From a virus: a DNA stretch of 61,407 bases. Positions within the stretch are counted from its first letter, which is position 1; each line of letters opens with the position of its first letter. The notes under the pieces were generated by a model. It ran no database searches. It was not told where the DNA came from and saw only the letters and a list, made by a program, of their open reading frames with translations. Position numbers and translations under genes: made by a program. This document shows, one piece after another, positions 33,114 through 41,642 of this stretch. The DNA lies in IMG/VR virus record IMGVR_UViG_3300023174_000176, positions 1 through 61,407 of that record. One strand, 5' to 3'.

Positions 33114-33117
33114 CTTA

Positions 33118-34884
33118 ATGAATTTAAAAGAACTTGATTCCTTTCGTATCTCTGACGCCATTAGTTTCCATGACAAATTGAATCCTAAACTTTGGAATAA
33201 TAATAACCTACGCCCAGAAGTCAAAAAACAATTATTAATCATAGCAGAAGATTTTTTAGAAGAATTAGGCATTAGTGGTTTAGATGTAGCAGACATGACT
33301 ATATCTGGATCTAATGCCGCATACAGTTATACACCAAACAGCGACCTAGACTTACATATATTAGTTGATATGAGTAAGTTGCCAAACAATGAAGTTTATA
33401 AAGAATTATTTACAGCAAAAAAATCATTATACAATGACAGCCACGATATAAAGATACACGGGATACCAGTAGAGTTATATGTACAAGACGCCAGAGAACC
33501 AGTCGTAAGTCTAGGTGAGTACAGTCTCAAAAATGATAACTGGCTTAAAATCCCATCTAAGCGCAGAGCCAATTTTGACCAAACCGCCACCAAAACAAAA
33601 TATGAAAAGTTATTAACATTAATAGAGCTAGCCCTCAAATCCAGAAAATACAGTAAAGTAAGTAATATAATTAAAACAATTAAAAGATATAGACAATCAG
33701 GATTAGATAAGGGTGGCGAGTTTGGTCCTGAGAATTTAGCATATAAAGCATTAAGAGCACAAGGTTACATCACTAAGTTATATGATTTACGTGACAAATT
33801 ACATAGTGAGAAGTTAACTATTGAAACAATGTATCAGCCTATTAATGATGACTATGATCCAAATGGTCCTCCCCCTGGCCCTGAGTTCAAGCCTACAATG
33901 CCTAAGGGCACAGTACGTGTAGATGTTAGTGATGTATATGACTGGTATAAGTTAGGTCAGCATATTAGTAATCTACATGGTTTGGGTAAACATGACTTTG
34001 GTAAAGGACCTCCCAGTACTATATTCTCATTTGGTGATGAAGATACTGAACACAAATACATTAAAGATTTAGAAAAGACAGGATTAACAACAACTGATAT
34101 TGATCCAATTGATCCCAATCAACCTAAGGGAATGCCACGTCAGAAGATAGATCCTACCTATAATGTCAATGAAATTATAGATATGCCGCCGGTTACTAAG
34201 CGCATGGATATACAATCAATGTATAATGATATACAAACTAAACTTAGATATCATGAAGCAACTCAATTAGCACCAATAAATTTTCCAATAACTAACCGGA
34301 TATTTCGTGATGGACAGAACGTATTGAAGTTTTTCTTGTTTAACAAAGAAAATAAACCAGTCTACTATCTTAGTACAAGTAAATTTCATGACGGTTTTAA
34401 AACAGGTGCGGTCGCAGGTGACGCAGAAGTTCAGGGTCAGGGATTGGGCTGGAAATTGTATAAAGCAGTAAGTGATTATTTAGGTGTGCCTTTATATAGT
34501 GATAGTACACAAACTTCTGATAGTAAGAAGGGTATTTGGCAAAAACTAATTGACAACTATCCTAAACAAGTGGTAGGGTATGACCAGTTATCACGTAAAA
34601 ATGTACCTATTAATAACATATATCAGACATTGCCGCCGGATCAATTAAAACATGTAGATGATGATACTAGAAAAAATACATTGTTATTAAAGTTTTTACC
34701 AGGTGTAATACAAGAAGCTAGCGGTTATATTCCATCTGAAAAAGAGAAGAATGACCCGCGTTTTAGTACAGCATTAACAGTAGATGTTAAGCCAGATAGT
34801 ATTAAAAAGAACGCAAAAGCATTCTATTGGAATACTAGTAGAGCCGGTATTCCCCCAACAGCGAAGCCATCAGGCAAAATCTAA
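33118..34884 (+). CDS. Nucleotidyltransferase plus GNAT-like acetyltransferase, modular
   Basis: A 588-residue protein. Residues 30-130 carry the Pol-beta-type nucleotidyltransferase signature: SGSNAAYSYTPNSDLDLHIL (GS at 64-65, DxD at 76-78) with IPVELYVQD supplying a third acidic residue. A helical region follows. Residues 425-520 look like a GNAT acetyltransferase: GDAEVQGQGLGWKLYKAVSD contains the Q/RxxGxG/A acetyl-CoA loop, then GVPLYSDSTQTSDSKKGIWQ. Such activities modify tRNA, proteins or small molecules. The leaderless late-type promoter suggests late synthesis, so virion packaging is possible. No RBS. Substrates unknown. Confidence 0.75.
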   Translation: MNLKELDSFRISDAISFHDKLNPKLWNNNNLRPEVKKQLLIIAEDFLEELGISGLDVADMTISGSNAAYSYTPNSDLDLHILVDMSKLPNNEVYKELFTAKKSLYNDSHDIKIHGIPVELYVQDAREPVVSLGEYSLKNDNWLKIPSKRRANFDQTATKTKYEKLLTLIELALKSRKYSKVSNIIKTIKRYRQSGLDKGGEFGPENLAYKALRAQGYITKLYDLRDKLHSEKLTIETMYQPINDDYDPNGPPPGPEFKPTMPKGTVRVDVSDVYDWYKLGQHISNLHGLGKHDFGKGPPSTIFSFGDEDTEHKYIKDLEKTGLTTTDIDPIDPNQPKGMPRQKIDPTYNVNEIIDMPPVTKRMDIQSMYNDIQTKLRYHEATQLAPINFPITNRIFRDGQNVLKFFLFNKENKPVYYLSTSKFHDGFKTGAVAGDAEVQGQGLGWKLYKAVSDYLGVPLYSDSTQTSDSKKGIWQKLIDNYPKQVVGYDQLSRKNVPINNIYQTLPPDQLKHVDDDTRKNTLLLKFLPGVIQEASGYIPSEKEKNDPRFSTALTVDVKPDSIKKNAKAFYWNTSRAGIPPTAKPSGKI

Positions 34885-34908
34885 TAAGTTTCCTTATTAT
34901 GGTATTTT

Positions 34909-34916
34909 GATAAATA
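34909..34916 (+). promoter_or_regulatory. Late promoter candidate (GATAAATA)
   Basis: GATAAATA 23 bases before the ATG at 34940, in the short gap after the 33118 gene. Confidence 0.6.
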
Positions 34917-34939
34917 CACTATTAGTATGGAAATCCGTT

Positions 34940-35767
34940 ATGAAAATCAAACAAATCACTGAAACTACAACATCAGGCTCAATAGCTACAATAAATTCAC
35001 CATTAGGTGGTACACAATCTAGGGGAAATCCTAGCATATATGGTGGAAAGAAAGTAGGATCTTTATTCAAGGGTAAAAAAACTAGTGCTCCATATGCCAA
35101 TAGCATCAATGAAAGTGCTGAACTTAGTGAAGCTGATTTAAGTGAACAAGATTTAATTGTTGTTCCTGGTCAGGGTCGCAAATCAAAGACAGGGTTTGTA
35201 CAACATGGTCAAAGTCGTATAGACCATGAAGTTGAAATGGCACGTAGTGATTTATTCAGTGCCGCACAGAATGCTCAAAAAGTTTATTCTATGATTAAAG
35301 ACCTCAGTGAAGAAGAAGGTCTTGAAGGCTGGGTACAAGAAAAGATTATCAAAGCTAATGACTATCTAAACACTATACGTGAATACTTAGAAGGTAAACA
35401 ACTTCAAGGTGTTGATGAAAGCATAGAGAATAATCCAGTAGCAAATGCACTCATAACTCATATAATGAAAAATCGTCCTGATTTATTAAAATATGGTGCT
35501 GATCGTGTAGGTGATGCAATTGATAGAGTTGCAAGTAATGTTAGACATATCAACTCTGATAATATAGGTAAAGTTATTAAACAAATTGAATATTATGTTA
35601 CAAGTAATAACAATGACATGTATGAAGGTGCTAAAGTAGATAGAATGGTTAAGCACATTGAAAAGTCAGAAGAAAAAGCTGGTAAAAGTAAAAAAGAAGC
35701 AGAGAACATTGCTTGGGCCACTGCTAATAAGCGTGGTATGTTAGATAACAAGAATAAGAAAGCATAA
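34940..35767 (+). CDS. Modular helical protein, possible virion cargo
   Basis: A 275-residue protein. ATG at 34940 (MKIKQITETTTSGSIATINS) is chosen because the longer in-frame version would overlap the previous gene and the promoter. The first 80 residues are low complexity with sites INES and LSEA like prohead-protease sites. The middle is helical; the end DRMVKHIEKSEEKAGKSKKE, then ENIAWATANKRGMLDNK, is a module I recall from several phage proteins. It is one base from the next large gene. Function unknown. Confidence 0.7.
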   Translation: MKIKQITETTTSGSIATINSPLGGTQSRGNPSIYGGKKVGSLFKGKKTSAPYANSINESAELSEADLSEQDLIVVPGQGRKSKTGFVQHGQSRIDHEVEMARSDLFSAAQNAQKVYSMIKDLSEEEGLEGWVQEKIIKANDYLNTIREYLEGKQLQGVDESIENNPVANALITHIMKNRPDLLKYGADRVGDAIDRVASNVRHINSDNIGKVIKQIEYYVTSNNNDMYEGAKVDRMVKHIEKSEEKAGKSKKEAENIAWATANKRGMLDNKNKKA

Positions 35768-35768
35768 T

Positions 35769-38402
35769 ATGAGTAATATTCTTAAAGGTATATTAACCGA
35801 ATCTAATTCAGTATATGGACATAGTGATCCAGCTAGAGAATATGGAGCTGATGATCCAGTGTACAAAAAACGTGGAAGATATCCACAAGATGATACATTT
35901 GACGATGATGTAGCGTATTCTAAAAAAATGTATCAATTGGGTCAACAACAAAAGGCTGCTAAAGAAAAAGCACAACGTGATAGTGACCATGATAGATTAG
36001 CAACTGGTACTAATGAAGGGTTAGATGATCCGTGGGGAGATCAAGGTAATTTTGCAGGTAGTACTCCAGTTAATCTTGGTGGTGTCTCTATTAAGAACAT
36101 ACAGACAGGTGACAATGTTAAGTATCTAGGACAACCTGCAAAAGTAGTTGCTATGAGTAAGGATCGTAAACATTCTCGTATTACAATTTCTAAAGGTATG
36201 GGTAGTGTTACCCAAGATGTATTAACAAGTGATTTACAACAATTAGGTCGTGGTACAGCAATAGAAGAAAATGACAATACTAGAATGAGAATGAATGATT
36301 ACTATGATTTAGCCGATGCTATTCAGGAAAAGCTTAAACATGCAATACAATTAGGTAATAAAGAACTCATTCAAAAATTAAACAAAGAACGTGATGAGTT
36401 AGATGCACGTGTCAAACAATATGGATTAATGCCTGAATCACAACTAGATGAAATCTCTAATGAGAAATTATCACAATATAAAACAGCGGCAGCAGCCGAT
36501 GCTAAGAAAGCCGATAGTGAAGGTGACTACAAGCGTGGAGATAAACGTTTCAGTGGTATGGTTAAAGCAACTAAGAAACAGTTTGCCAATGATACAAAGA
36601 AATCTGGTATCAGTCAAGGTATAAATGAATTTTCTCCGGGTGCTACTGGTCCTAAAGGTCCTAAAGATTACGGTCAGCCTAACAGTTCACGTTATATAGG
36701 TGGTAACAAGTTTGTAGTAGGTACTACCAACAACTATATATTAACTGCAACAATAGACAAATGGGGATTAGAATGGGATGAGGATGATGAAATATGGTTC
36801 TTAGACAGTCCGGGTGCCGCACACATTGCTGATGCTAGTGAAGGTGAAATAGAATTACCTCCGCCCCGTGAACAAAGAAATCAAATACATGATTTAGTAA
36901 CTGATTACCTTAACGCTAAAAATTCTGCAGATTTACAAAAGGTAGCTGCATATTATGGTCATAGCGATGATGGTGAAATGGCAACAAATGAAGAATTCAG
37001 ACCCACATCCGGTCAAGCTAACAATATACGTAAACAAACTGCACAAAAAATGAATCCAGGCAATAATAAATTTGTTTGGAAAAGACCTAATCAAATAGGT
37101 GGCAGTCATACAGAGAACGAACTTAAAGCATTGAATTTTAAATATTCATCAAAACATAATGTTTGGGGCGGTACACAAGACATGTGGAATAGTTTGTCTA
37201 GTAACCTAGATGAGAATTTAGGAGATCAATTAAAATCTACGTCATTAGATGCATTAGTTAAAGTTAAATTAGCTATAGAGAAACAACGTGAGGATGAAAT
37301 AGAAGCTTGGAAAAGAGATTTTGAAAAGAATACAGTACGAAAAGCACAACAAGGTTTACGTAGAGAATTTGAACCAACACCAGTAGCACAACCTGGTGAA
37401 AAGCATTCAGTATTAAAAGCCAGACTAGCCCAATTGAATAGTGCTATAGAAAAACAAGCATTATTAGATAAGTTAGTTGATAAATTAGAACGTAAGGGTT
37501 TAATGACTCCGGCAATGCAAAATGATACTGATACAAGAATGCATGTTAGATATGGTGCAAAAGATAACTATCAATCATTAAATGCAAAACTAGACAATGC
37601 TATTAAAATGTTACAGGATAGATTATATATACGTAAAAAGTCAGGGTTAAAAGAAGGCTGGAGTCAAAAGTACAAGAGTAGTATCAACTGTAGTCATCCA
37701 AAAGGATTCTCACAAAAGGCACATTGTGCAGGCAAGAAAAAACACAACGAGAGTATTGATGATGTTATGGAAATGACTTGTCCTGATTGCGGCATGTGTG
37801 AAACTCACGGTGACAATTCAAAAGAACAACTTGATGAATTAAGTTGCTGGTCTGGCTATCATAGAGTTGCTGGCACCAAAGCAGGCTTCCCCGGTAGTTG
37901 TGCTAAAAATAAAACAAATGAACAAGGTGTGGCGGAAGAACAACATAGTTGCCCACATTGTGGTGGCGAGATGGTTAGTGAAGAACTAATGAATGAAAAG
38001 AAAGATGCTTGCTACTATAAAGTAAAGAGCCGTTATAAAGTATGGCCAAGTGCTTATGCTTCAGGCGCATTAGTTAAGTGCCGTAAAAAGGGCGCAAGTA
38101 ACTGGGGTACTGGTGGCAAGAGTAATGAAAGTTCTATCTTAGAAGGTATTAATCGGGCAGATGAAAGTTTACATGATTGGTTTAATAAAGAAAAGTGGGT
38201 TCGCATGGATACCAAAGGAAAGATTAAAGGTCCATGTGCAAGAGAACCCGGGGAAGGTAAACCAAAATGCTTACCACAAAGTAAAGCACATAGTTTAGGT
38301 AAGAAGGGTCGTGCAAGTGCCGCTCAACGTAAACGTAGAGAAGATCCTAATCCAGAACGCAGTGGTAAAGCCATCAACGTTAATACAAAAAAGAAAGACT
38401 AA
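35769..38402 (+). CDS. Large modular protein with Cys-rich C-terminal modules
   Basis: An 877-residue protein starting MSNILKGILTESNSVYG (LTE/S resembles a prohead-protease site). It contains low-complexity linkers, small alpha/beta units (NYILTATIDKWGLEWDEDDE) and, from about residue 630, a series of short Cys- and Lys-rich modules: GWSQKYKSSINCSHPKGFSQ, CPDCGMCETHG, LSCWSGYHRVAGTKAGFPGS, SCPHCGGE, KDACYYKVKSRYKVWPSAYA and DWFNKEKWVRMDTKGKIKGP. The last two resemble small viral modules (DUF5872-like, from memory). The end is strongly basic. A DNA-associated virion protein is plausible; function unknown. Confidence 0.75.
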   Translation: MSNILKGILTESNSVYGHSDPAREYGADDPVYKKRGRYPQDDTFDDDVAYSKKMYQLGQQQKAAKEKAQRDSDHDRLATGTNEGLDDPWGDQGNFAGSTPVNLGGVSIKNIQTGDNVKYLGQPAKVVAMSKDRKHSRITISKGMGSVTQDVLTSDLQQLGRGTAIEENDNTRMRMNDYYDLADAIQEKLKHAIQLGNKELIQKLNKERDELDARVKQYGLMPESQLDEISNEKLSQYKTAAAADAKKADSEGDYKRGDKRFSGMVKATKKQFANDTKKSGISQGINEFSPGATGPKGPKDYGQPNSSRYIGGNKFVVGTTNNYILTATIDKWGLEWDEDDEIWFLDSPGAAHIADASEGEIELPPPREQRNQIHDLVTDYLNAKNSADLQKVAAYYGHSDDGEMATNEEFRPTSGQANNIRKQTAQKMNPGNNKFVWKRPNQIGGSHTENELKALNFKYSSKHNVWGGTQDMWNSLSSNLDENLGDQLKSTSLDALVKVKLAIEKQREDEIEAWKRDFEKNTVRKAQQGLRREFEPTPVAQPGEKHSVLKARLAQLNSAIEKQALLDKLVDKLERKGLMTPAMQNDTDTRMHVRYGAKDNYQSLNAKLDNAIKMLQDRLYIRKKSGLKEGWSQKYKSSINCSHPKGFSQKAHCAGKKKHNESIDDVMEMTCPDCGMCETHGDNSKEQLDELSCWSGYHRVAGTKAGFPGSCAKNKTNEQGVAEEQHSCPHCGGEMVSEELMNEKKDACYYKVKSRYKVWPSAYASGALVKCRKKGASNWGTGGKSNESSILEGINRADESLHDWFNKEKWVRMDTKGKIKGPCAREPGEGKPKCLPQSKAHSLGKKGRASAAQRKRREDPNPERSGKAINVNTKKKD

Positions 38403-38411
38403 AGGGTAATC

Positions 38412-38852
38412 ATGTTATCAGATAATTTAAAAGTATTATTAGCAAGTACACAAAGTTTTGCTATCAAGTCACAGAATTTTCATTGGAACGTGGAGGGAAG
38501 TAACTTCCCGCAATATCATGCATTCTTTGATACATTATACGGTGATGTAAGTGCAACTATTGATCCTATCGCTGAATACATCAGAATCTTAGGTCATTAC
38601 ACTCCTGGTAGTTTGTCACGTTATGCTGAACTAAGTATCATTCAAGACCAAACTAAGATTCCACGTGCTGAATTAATGTTTGCCGAATCATTGCAAGATT
38701 GTGAAACAATGCTTCAGTTAGTAACAGCAATGTTTGATGAGGCAGCTAATGAGAATCAACATGGTATTGAAAACTATATGGCTGAACTACAAGATTTGTA
38801 CGGCAAGAAAGCATGGTTCATTCGTTCTATATTAAAAAGAGAACGTGAGTGA
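38412..38852 (+). CDS. Dps-like ferritin
   Basis: A 146-residue four-helix protein of the Dps family. The signature SQNFHWNVEGSNFPQYHAFF is present and all five usual ferroxidase residues can be placed: His24, His36, Asp40, Asp51 and Glu55. Dps oxidises iron with peroxide, stores it and shields DNA. The N-terminal lysine tail of E. coli Dps is absent. RBS AAAGGG. It lies between virion-type modular genes, so it may be late or packaged, which would be unusual; that is inference. Confidence 0.9.
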   Translation: MLSDNLKVLLASTQSFAIKSQNFHWNVEGSNFPQYHAFFDTLYGDVSATIDPIAEYIRILGHYTPGSLSRYAELSIIQDQTKIPRAELMFAESLQDCETMLQLVTAMFDEAANENQHGIENYMAELQDLYGKKAWFIRSILKRERE

Positions 38853-38913
38853 GAGTTGAGGAACATCAGTGGATGATTTGTAGCATACTTAAAAATAGAG
38901 AATAGGTAATATT

Positions 38914-39840
38914 ATGCAATTTAGTGGAATGGTTTTAACTGGTGGATTTATTTATACTTCACCGCCCCCTCTTAGCGGACCAACGCAAAAGGCTATTTTT
39001 GGTTATGGTGGTACAAATGCAGGCAGATTATCAGTAACTAACTTGGTAAGTAATACAGGTGTAGTTAGTAATGATGTAACTGGAGTTGGTACTGCTAGAG
39101 ATGGCTTAGCGGCTGCAGGTTATGGTGGTGACAAAGCTATATTTGGATATGGTTTTTACTCTACATTAATTAATTTAGTATCAAATACGGGTGTTGTTGC
39201 TACTGATGGCGCAGGGATAGGTACTGCTAGAACTTATCTTGCGGCCGCAAGTTACGGAACTGATAAAGCTATATTTGGATATGGTATTAATGCGTCCGGT
39301 TTCAGTGTGTCATTGACTAACAAAGTATCAAACACAGGTGTAGTAGCCACAGATACAACTGGTGTAGGAACCGCTAGATATGGTATTGCAGCTGCCGGAT
39401 ACGGAACCGATACAGCTATATTTGGATATGGGGATACTGGATCTTCACAAGTGTCAATGACTAACTTAGTAAGTAATACAGGCGTTGTATCTGCAGATAC
39501 AACAGGTGTAGGTACTGCTAGAAGTTTACTTGCGGCCGCAGGTTATGGTACAGATAAAGCTATATTTGGTTTCGGTGGATCTTATTCAAATATAATGAAC
39601 AGAGTATCAAACACAGGTATAGTTGCTAATAATACTTCAGGTGTTGGTACTGGTAGGTCTCAGTTAGCAGCCGCAGGTTATGGAAGTGATAAAGCTATAT
39701 TTGGATATGGTGATACTACTAGTAGTGGTACAGTGTCAATGACTAACCTAATATCAAATACTGGTGTAGTTGCAACTGATACTACTGGCGTAGGTACTAG
39801 CAGATTTTCATTAGCAGCCGCAGGTTATTCATTTACTTAA
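38914..39840 (+). CDS. Six-repeat beta-propeller-like protein (KAIFGYG family)
   Basis: A 308-residue protein made of six repeats of about 46 residues, each with KAIFGYG, a variable loop, TNLVSNTGVV, then TGVGTARxxLAAAGYG. It starts with MQFSGMVLTGGFIY followed by a Pro-rich linker. Repeat number and length fit a six-bladed Kelch-like propeller. The sequence differs from the YGWFGGG family at 42-53 kb but has the same plan (short Gly-rich start, Pro linker, six repeats). Probable virion surface or receptor-binding protein. Confidence 0.78.
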   Translation: MQFSGMVLTGGFIYTSPPPLSGPTQKAIFGYGGTNAGRLSVTNLVSNTGVVSNDVTGVGTARDGLAAAGYGGDKAIFGYGFYSTLINLVSNTGVVATDGAGIGTARTYLAAASYGTDKAIFGYGINASGFSVSLTNKVSNTGVVATDTTGVGTARYGIAAAGYGTDTAIFGYGDTGSSQVSMTNLVSNTGVVSADTTGVGTARSLLAAAGYGTDKAIFGFGGSYSNIMNRVSNTGIVANNTSGVGTGRSQLAAAGYGSDKAIFGYGDTTSSGTVSMTNLISNTGVVATDTTGVGTSRFSLAAAGYSFT

Positions 39841-39844
39841 AATA

Positions 39845-41095
39845 ATGAGAGCAATAGAATTTATTATTGAAACTGATAACCAAGTAGCAGTTGATGCTCT
39901 GCTAAAAAAACATGGCTGGTCTATAGGTAAAACAGTTAACGGTGATCTTGCTATTACTTGGCAGGGAAGTACTTATGTGTTTTATGGTGAGCGTGTAAGA
40001 ATCACATTGCCTAATGGTAAGACTATTTCTGTTGTATGGGGTAAGAAGCCCGATTGGCGCGGCCGTAGCGATGATGAACTTAGTTTTGCACAAGCAGTAC
40101 AAAACAAATACATTACATTTGATTTACCTATTTGGCAACAATTGGATCGTGGTCAAATCAACGACTCACAGGCTATACAAAAATTTAAAATAGAGAATGA
40201 ACGTCAAGCTAGAGAAGCAATTGCACAAGGTGTGACTGAAGGCATTGTTGAACAACCAAATCCTAAAGTAGATTTGACACCTAACTATCCCAACTATCAA
40301 GTTTTAGTTGGTGAGTTTATTGGCATAAAAAAGAATAGAGCAAGATTTTTAATTGTAGCATCTGAACTTAAACCAGGGGTACGTGAGACCGATAATATAT
40401 TCAGAGCAAGAACAACTAATACACCAATCAGTATTGAGATTAGTAAAGTAAAAAATCGTACAGTATTAGAAGATTTAAGCCGTAGAGGATTCTTAGGTGG
40501 TTTAGGTGCCGCCGCATTAAGTTCAGCAGGTGTGGCACAAGCTAAACATACTCAACCCACCTCACAACAAAAATCAGAACCGATCAATTTGTTGAGTAAT
40601 CATCCTCAACATGAAGCAATATTACAACGTGCAGCCAAACAAGCTGGTATAAAAGGTATTGAATTAGCACAGTTTATGGCACAAACTAATCATGAATCAT
40701 GGGACTTCAGCAGATTAAAAGAAAAGAGCATAGGTAAAGGGTATTTTGCTAAAAAGTATGATCCTAAATATAGTCCTAAAACTGCAAAGATATTAGGTAA
40801 TAAACAGGTAGGTGACGGAGAAAAATTTCATGGGCGTGGATTTATTCAACTAACCGGCCGTGATAACTATCGTATGGCTAGTCAAGCATTAGGCATTGAT
40901 TTATTAAATCAACCTGACTTAGCAGAACGTCCTGATATTGCAGCCAAAATTGCAGTATGGTATTGGCAAACAAGAGTTAAACCACATATAAATAACTTTA
41001 ACGATACAAAAGCAGTAACAAAAAAGATTAATCCAGCACTACGTGGATTACAAGATAGACATGCAAAGTTTATTGATTACAAAAATATTTTATAA
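39845..41095 (+). CDS. Modular protein with internal Tat-like signal and C-terminal GH19 lysozyme domain
   Basis: A 416-residue protein. The N-terminus (MRAIEFIIETDNQVAVDALL) resembles short T4 capsid-targeting sequences. Residues 20-125 form a small domain; TEGIVEQP near 131 offers an E/G cleavage site. Residues 210-233 read DLSRRGFLGGLGAAALSSAG then VAQA, a textbook twin-arginine signal (SRRxFL, hydrophobic core, AxA) but in the middle of the protein. After it comes a GH19 lysozyme domain (catalytic Glu284 in NHESWDF; FHGRGFIQLTGRDNY 328-342). This suggests a precursor whose processing frees an exportable lysozyme. Activity and processing are inferred. Confidence 0.82.
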   Translation: MRAIEFIIETDNQVAVDALLKKHGWSIGKTVNGDLAITWQGSTYVFYGERVRITLPNGKTISVVWGKKPDWRGRSDDELSFAQAVQNKYITFDLPIWQQLDRGQINDSQAIQKFKIENERQAREAIAQGVTEGIVEQPNPKVDLTPNYPNYQVLVGEFIGIKKNRARFLIVASELKPGVRETDNIFRARTTNTPISIEISKVKNRTVLEDLSRRGFLGGLGAAALSSAGVAQAKHTQPTSQQKSEPINLLSNHPQHEAILQRAAKQAGIKGIELAQFMAQTNHESWDFSRLKEKSIGKGYFAKKYDPKYSPKTAKILGNKQVGDGEKFHGRGFIQLTGRDNYRMASQALGIDLLNQPDLAERPDIAAKIAVWYWQTRVKPHINNFNDTKAVTKKINPALRGLQDRHAKFIDYKNIL

Positions 41096-41105
41096 AGACA
41101 ACTAA

Positions 41106-41543
41106 ATGAAAAAAATAATAACAATCGCATTATTAGCAATATCTACTATAGCATTTGCACAAAAACAAAAACCAATGAATATATATGATTTTCCAATCAC
41201 TAGAGTTATTGATGGCGATACCGTAGCATTTCAAGCACCGTTCTTACCTCCACCATTAAAACAAGAACTAAGTATTCGTGTGTTTGGTGTTGATACACCT
41301 GAAAAAGGTCATAGAGCAATGTGTCCACAAGAAGACCAACGTGGACAAGCCGCTACAGCATTCACAAAAAATGCTATAACTAAAGCACAGAAACGTCAAG
41401 TAGCTATTATTGATTGGGATAAGTATGGTGGACGTGTATTGGGTGATATATTACTTGATGGGCAAAGTTTAAGAATGATGTTAATACAGAATGGATTTGC
41501 AAGAGAATACTACGGAGAAGCTAAGACTTCTTGGTGTAACTAA
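41106..41543 (+). CDS. Exported staphylococcal-nuclease-like protein
   Basis: A 145-residue protein with a Sec signal peptide (MKKIITIALLAISTIAFA, cleavage after residue 18) and an SNase domain: VIDGDTVAF, IRVFGVDTPEKGH and KYGGRVLGDILLDG. The catalytic Arg58, Glu66 and Arg110 can be placed. It would be a periplasmic or secreted calcium-dependent nuclease. It starts 10 bases after the lysozyme-like gene and ends before a structured gap. Confidence 0.88.
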   Translation: MKKIITIALLAISTIAFAQKQKPMNIYDFPITRVIDGDTVAFQAPFLPPPLKQELSIRVFGVDTPEKGHRAMCPQEDQRGQAATAFTKNAITKAQKRQVAIIDWDKYGGRVLGDILLDGQSLRMMLIQNGFAREYYGEAKTSWCN

Positions 41544-41544
41544 C

Positions 41545-41616
41545 ACACCTTAGGACCGGTACTAGTTACCGTGGTGTAGGCGGCTTCTGCCTTAAGTTAT
41601 CCAATTCGCTACTGGA
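41545..41616 (+). other. Intergenic region with several hairpins
   Basis: ACACC (41545-41549)/GGTGT (41573-41577) encloses CGGTA/TACCG (41557-41571); AGGC/GCCT (41578-41592) and TCCA/TGGA (41600-41616) follow. The stretch is visibly richer in G+C than its surroundings and has no ORF of note. It precedes a late-type promoter, like the hairpin array at 33019. Possible small RNA or transcript end. Confidence 0.4.
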
Positions 41617-41629
41617 CCTTATAAGTGAG

Positions 41630-41637
41630 CATAAATA
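41630..41637 (+). promoter_or_regulatory. Late promoter candidate (CATAAATA), leaderless spacing
   Basis: CATAAATA ends five bases before the ATG at 41643. Confidence 0.6.
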
Positions 41638-41642
41638 CTAAT

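Noticed and set aside
10356-41095. The two GH19 domains as a recent duplication
   Set aside because: Beyond the shared RGxIQLTGRDNY motif the sequences differ widely, so they are more likely independent acquisitions or an old split.
41544-41640. tRNA gene on either strand
   Set aside because: The minus strand has a D-loop-like AATTGGATAA and a 7-base loop on a 4-bp stem, but the loop has no U33, no TTCRANN T-loop occurs and the ends do not pair as an acceptor stem.
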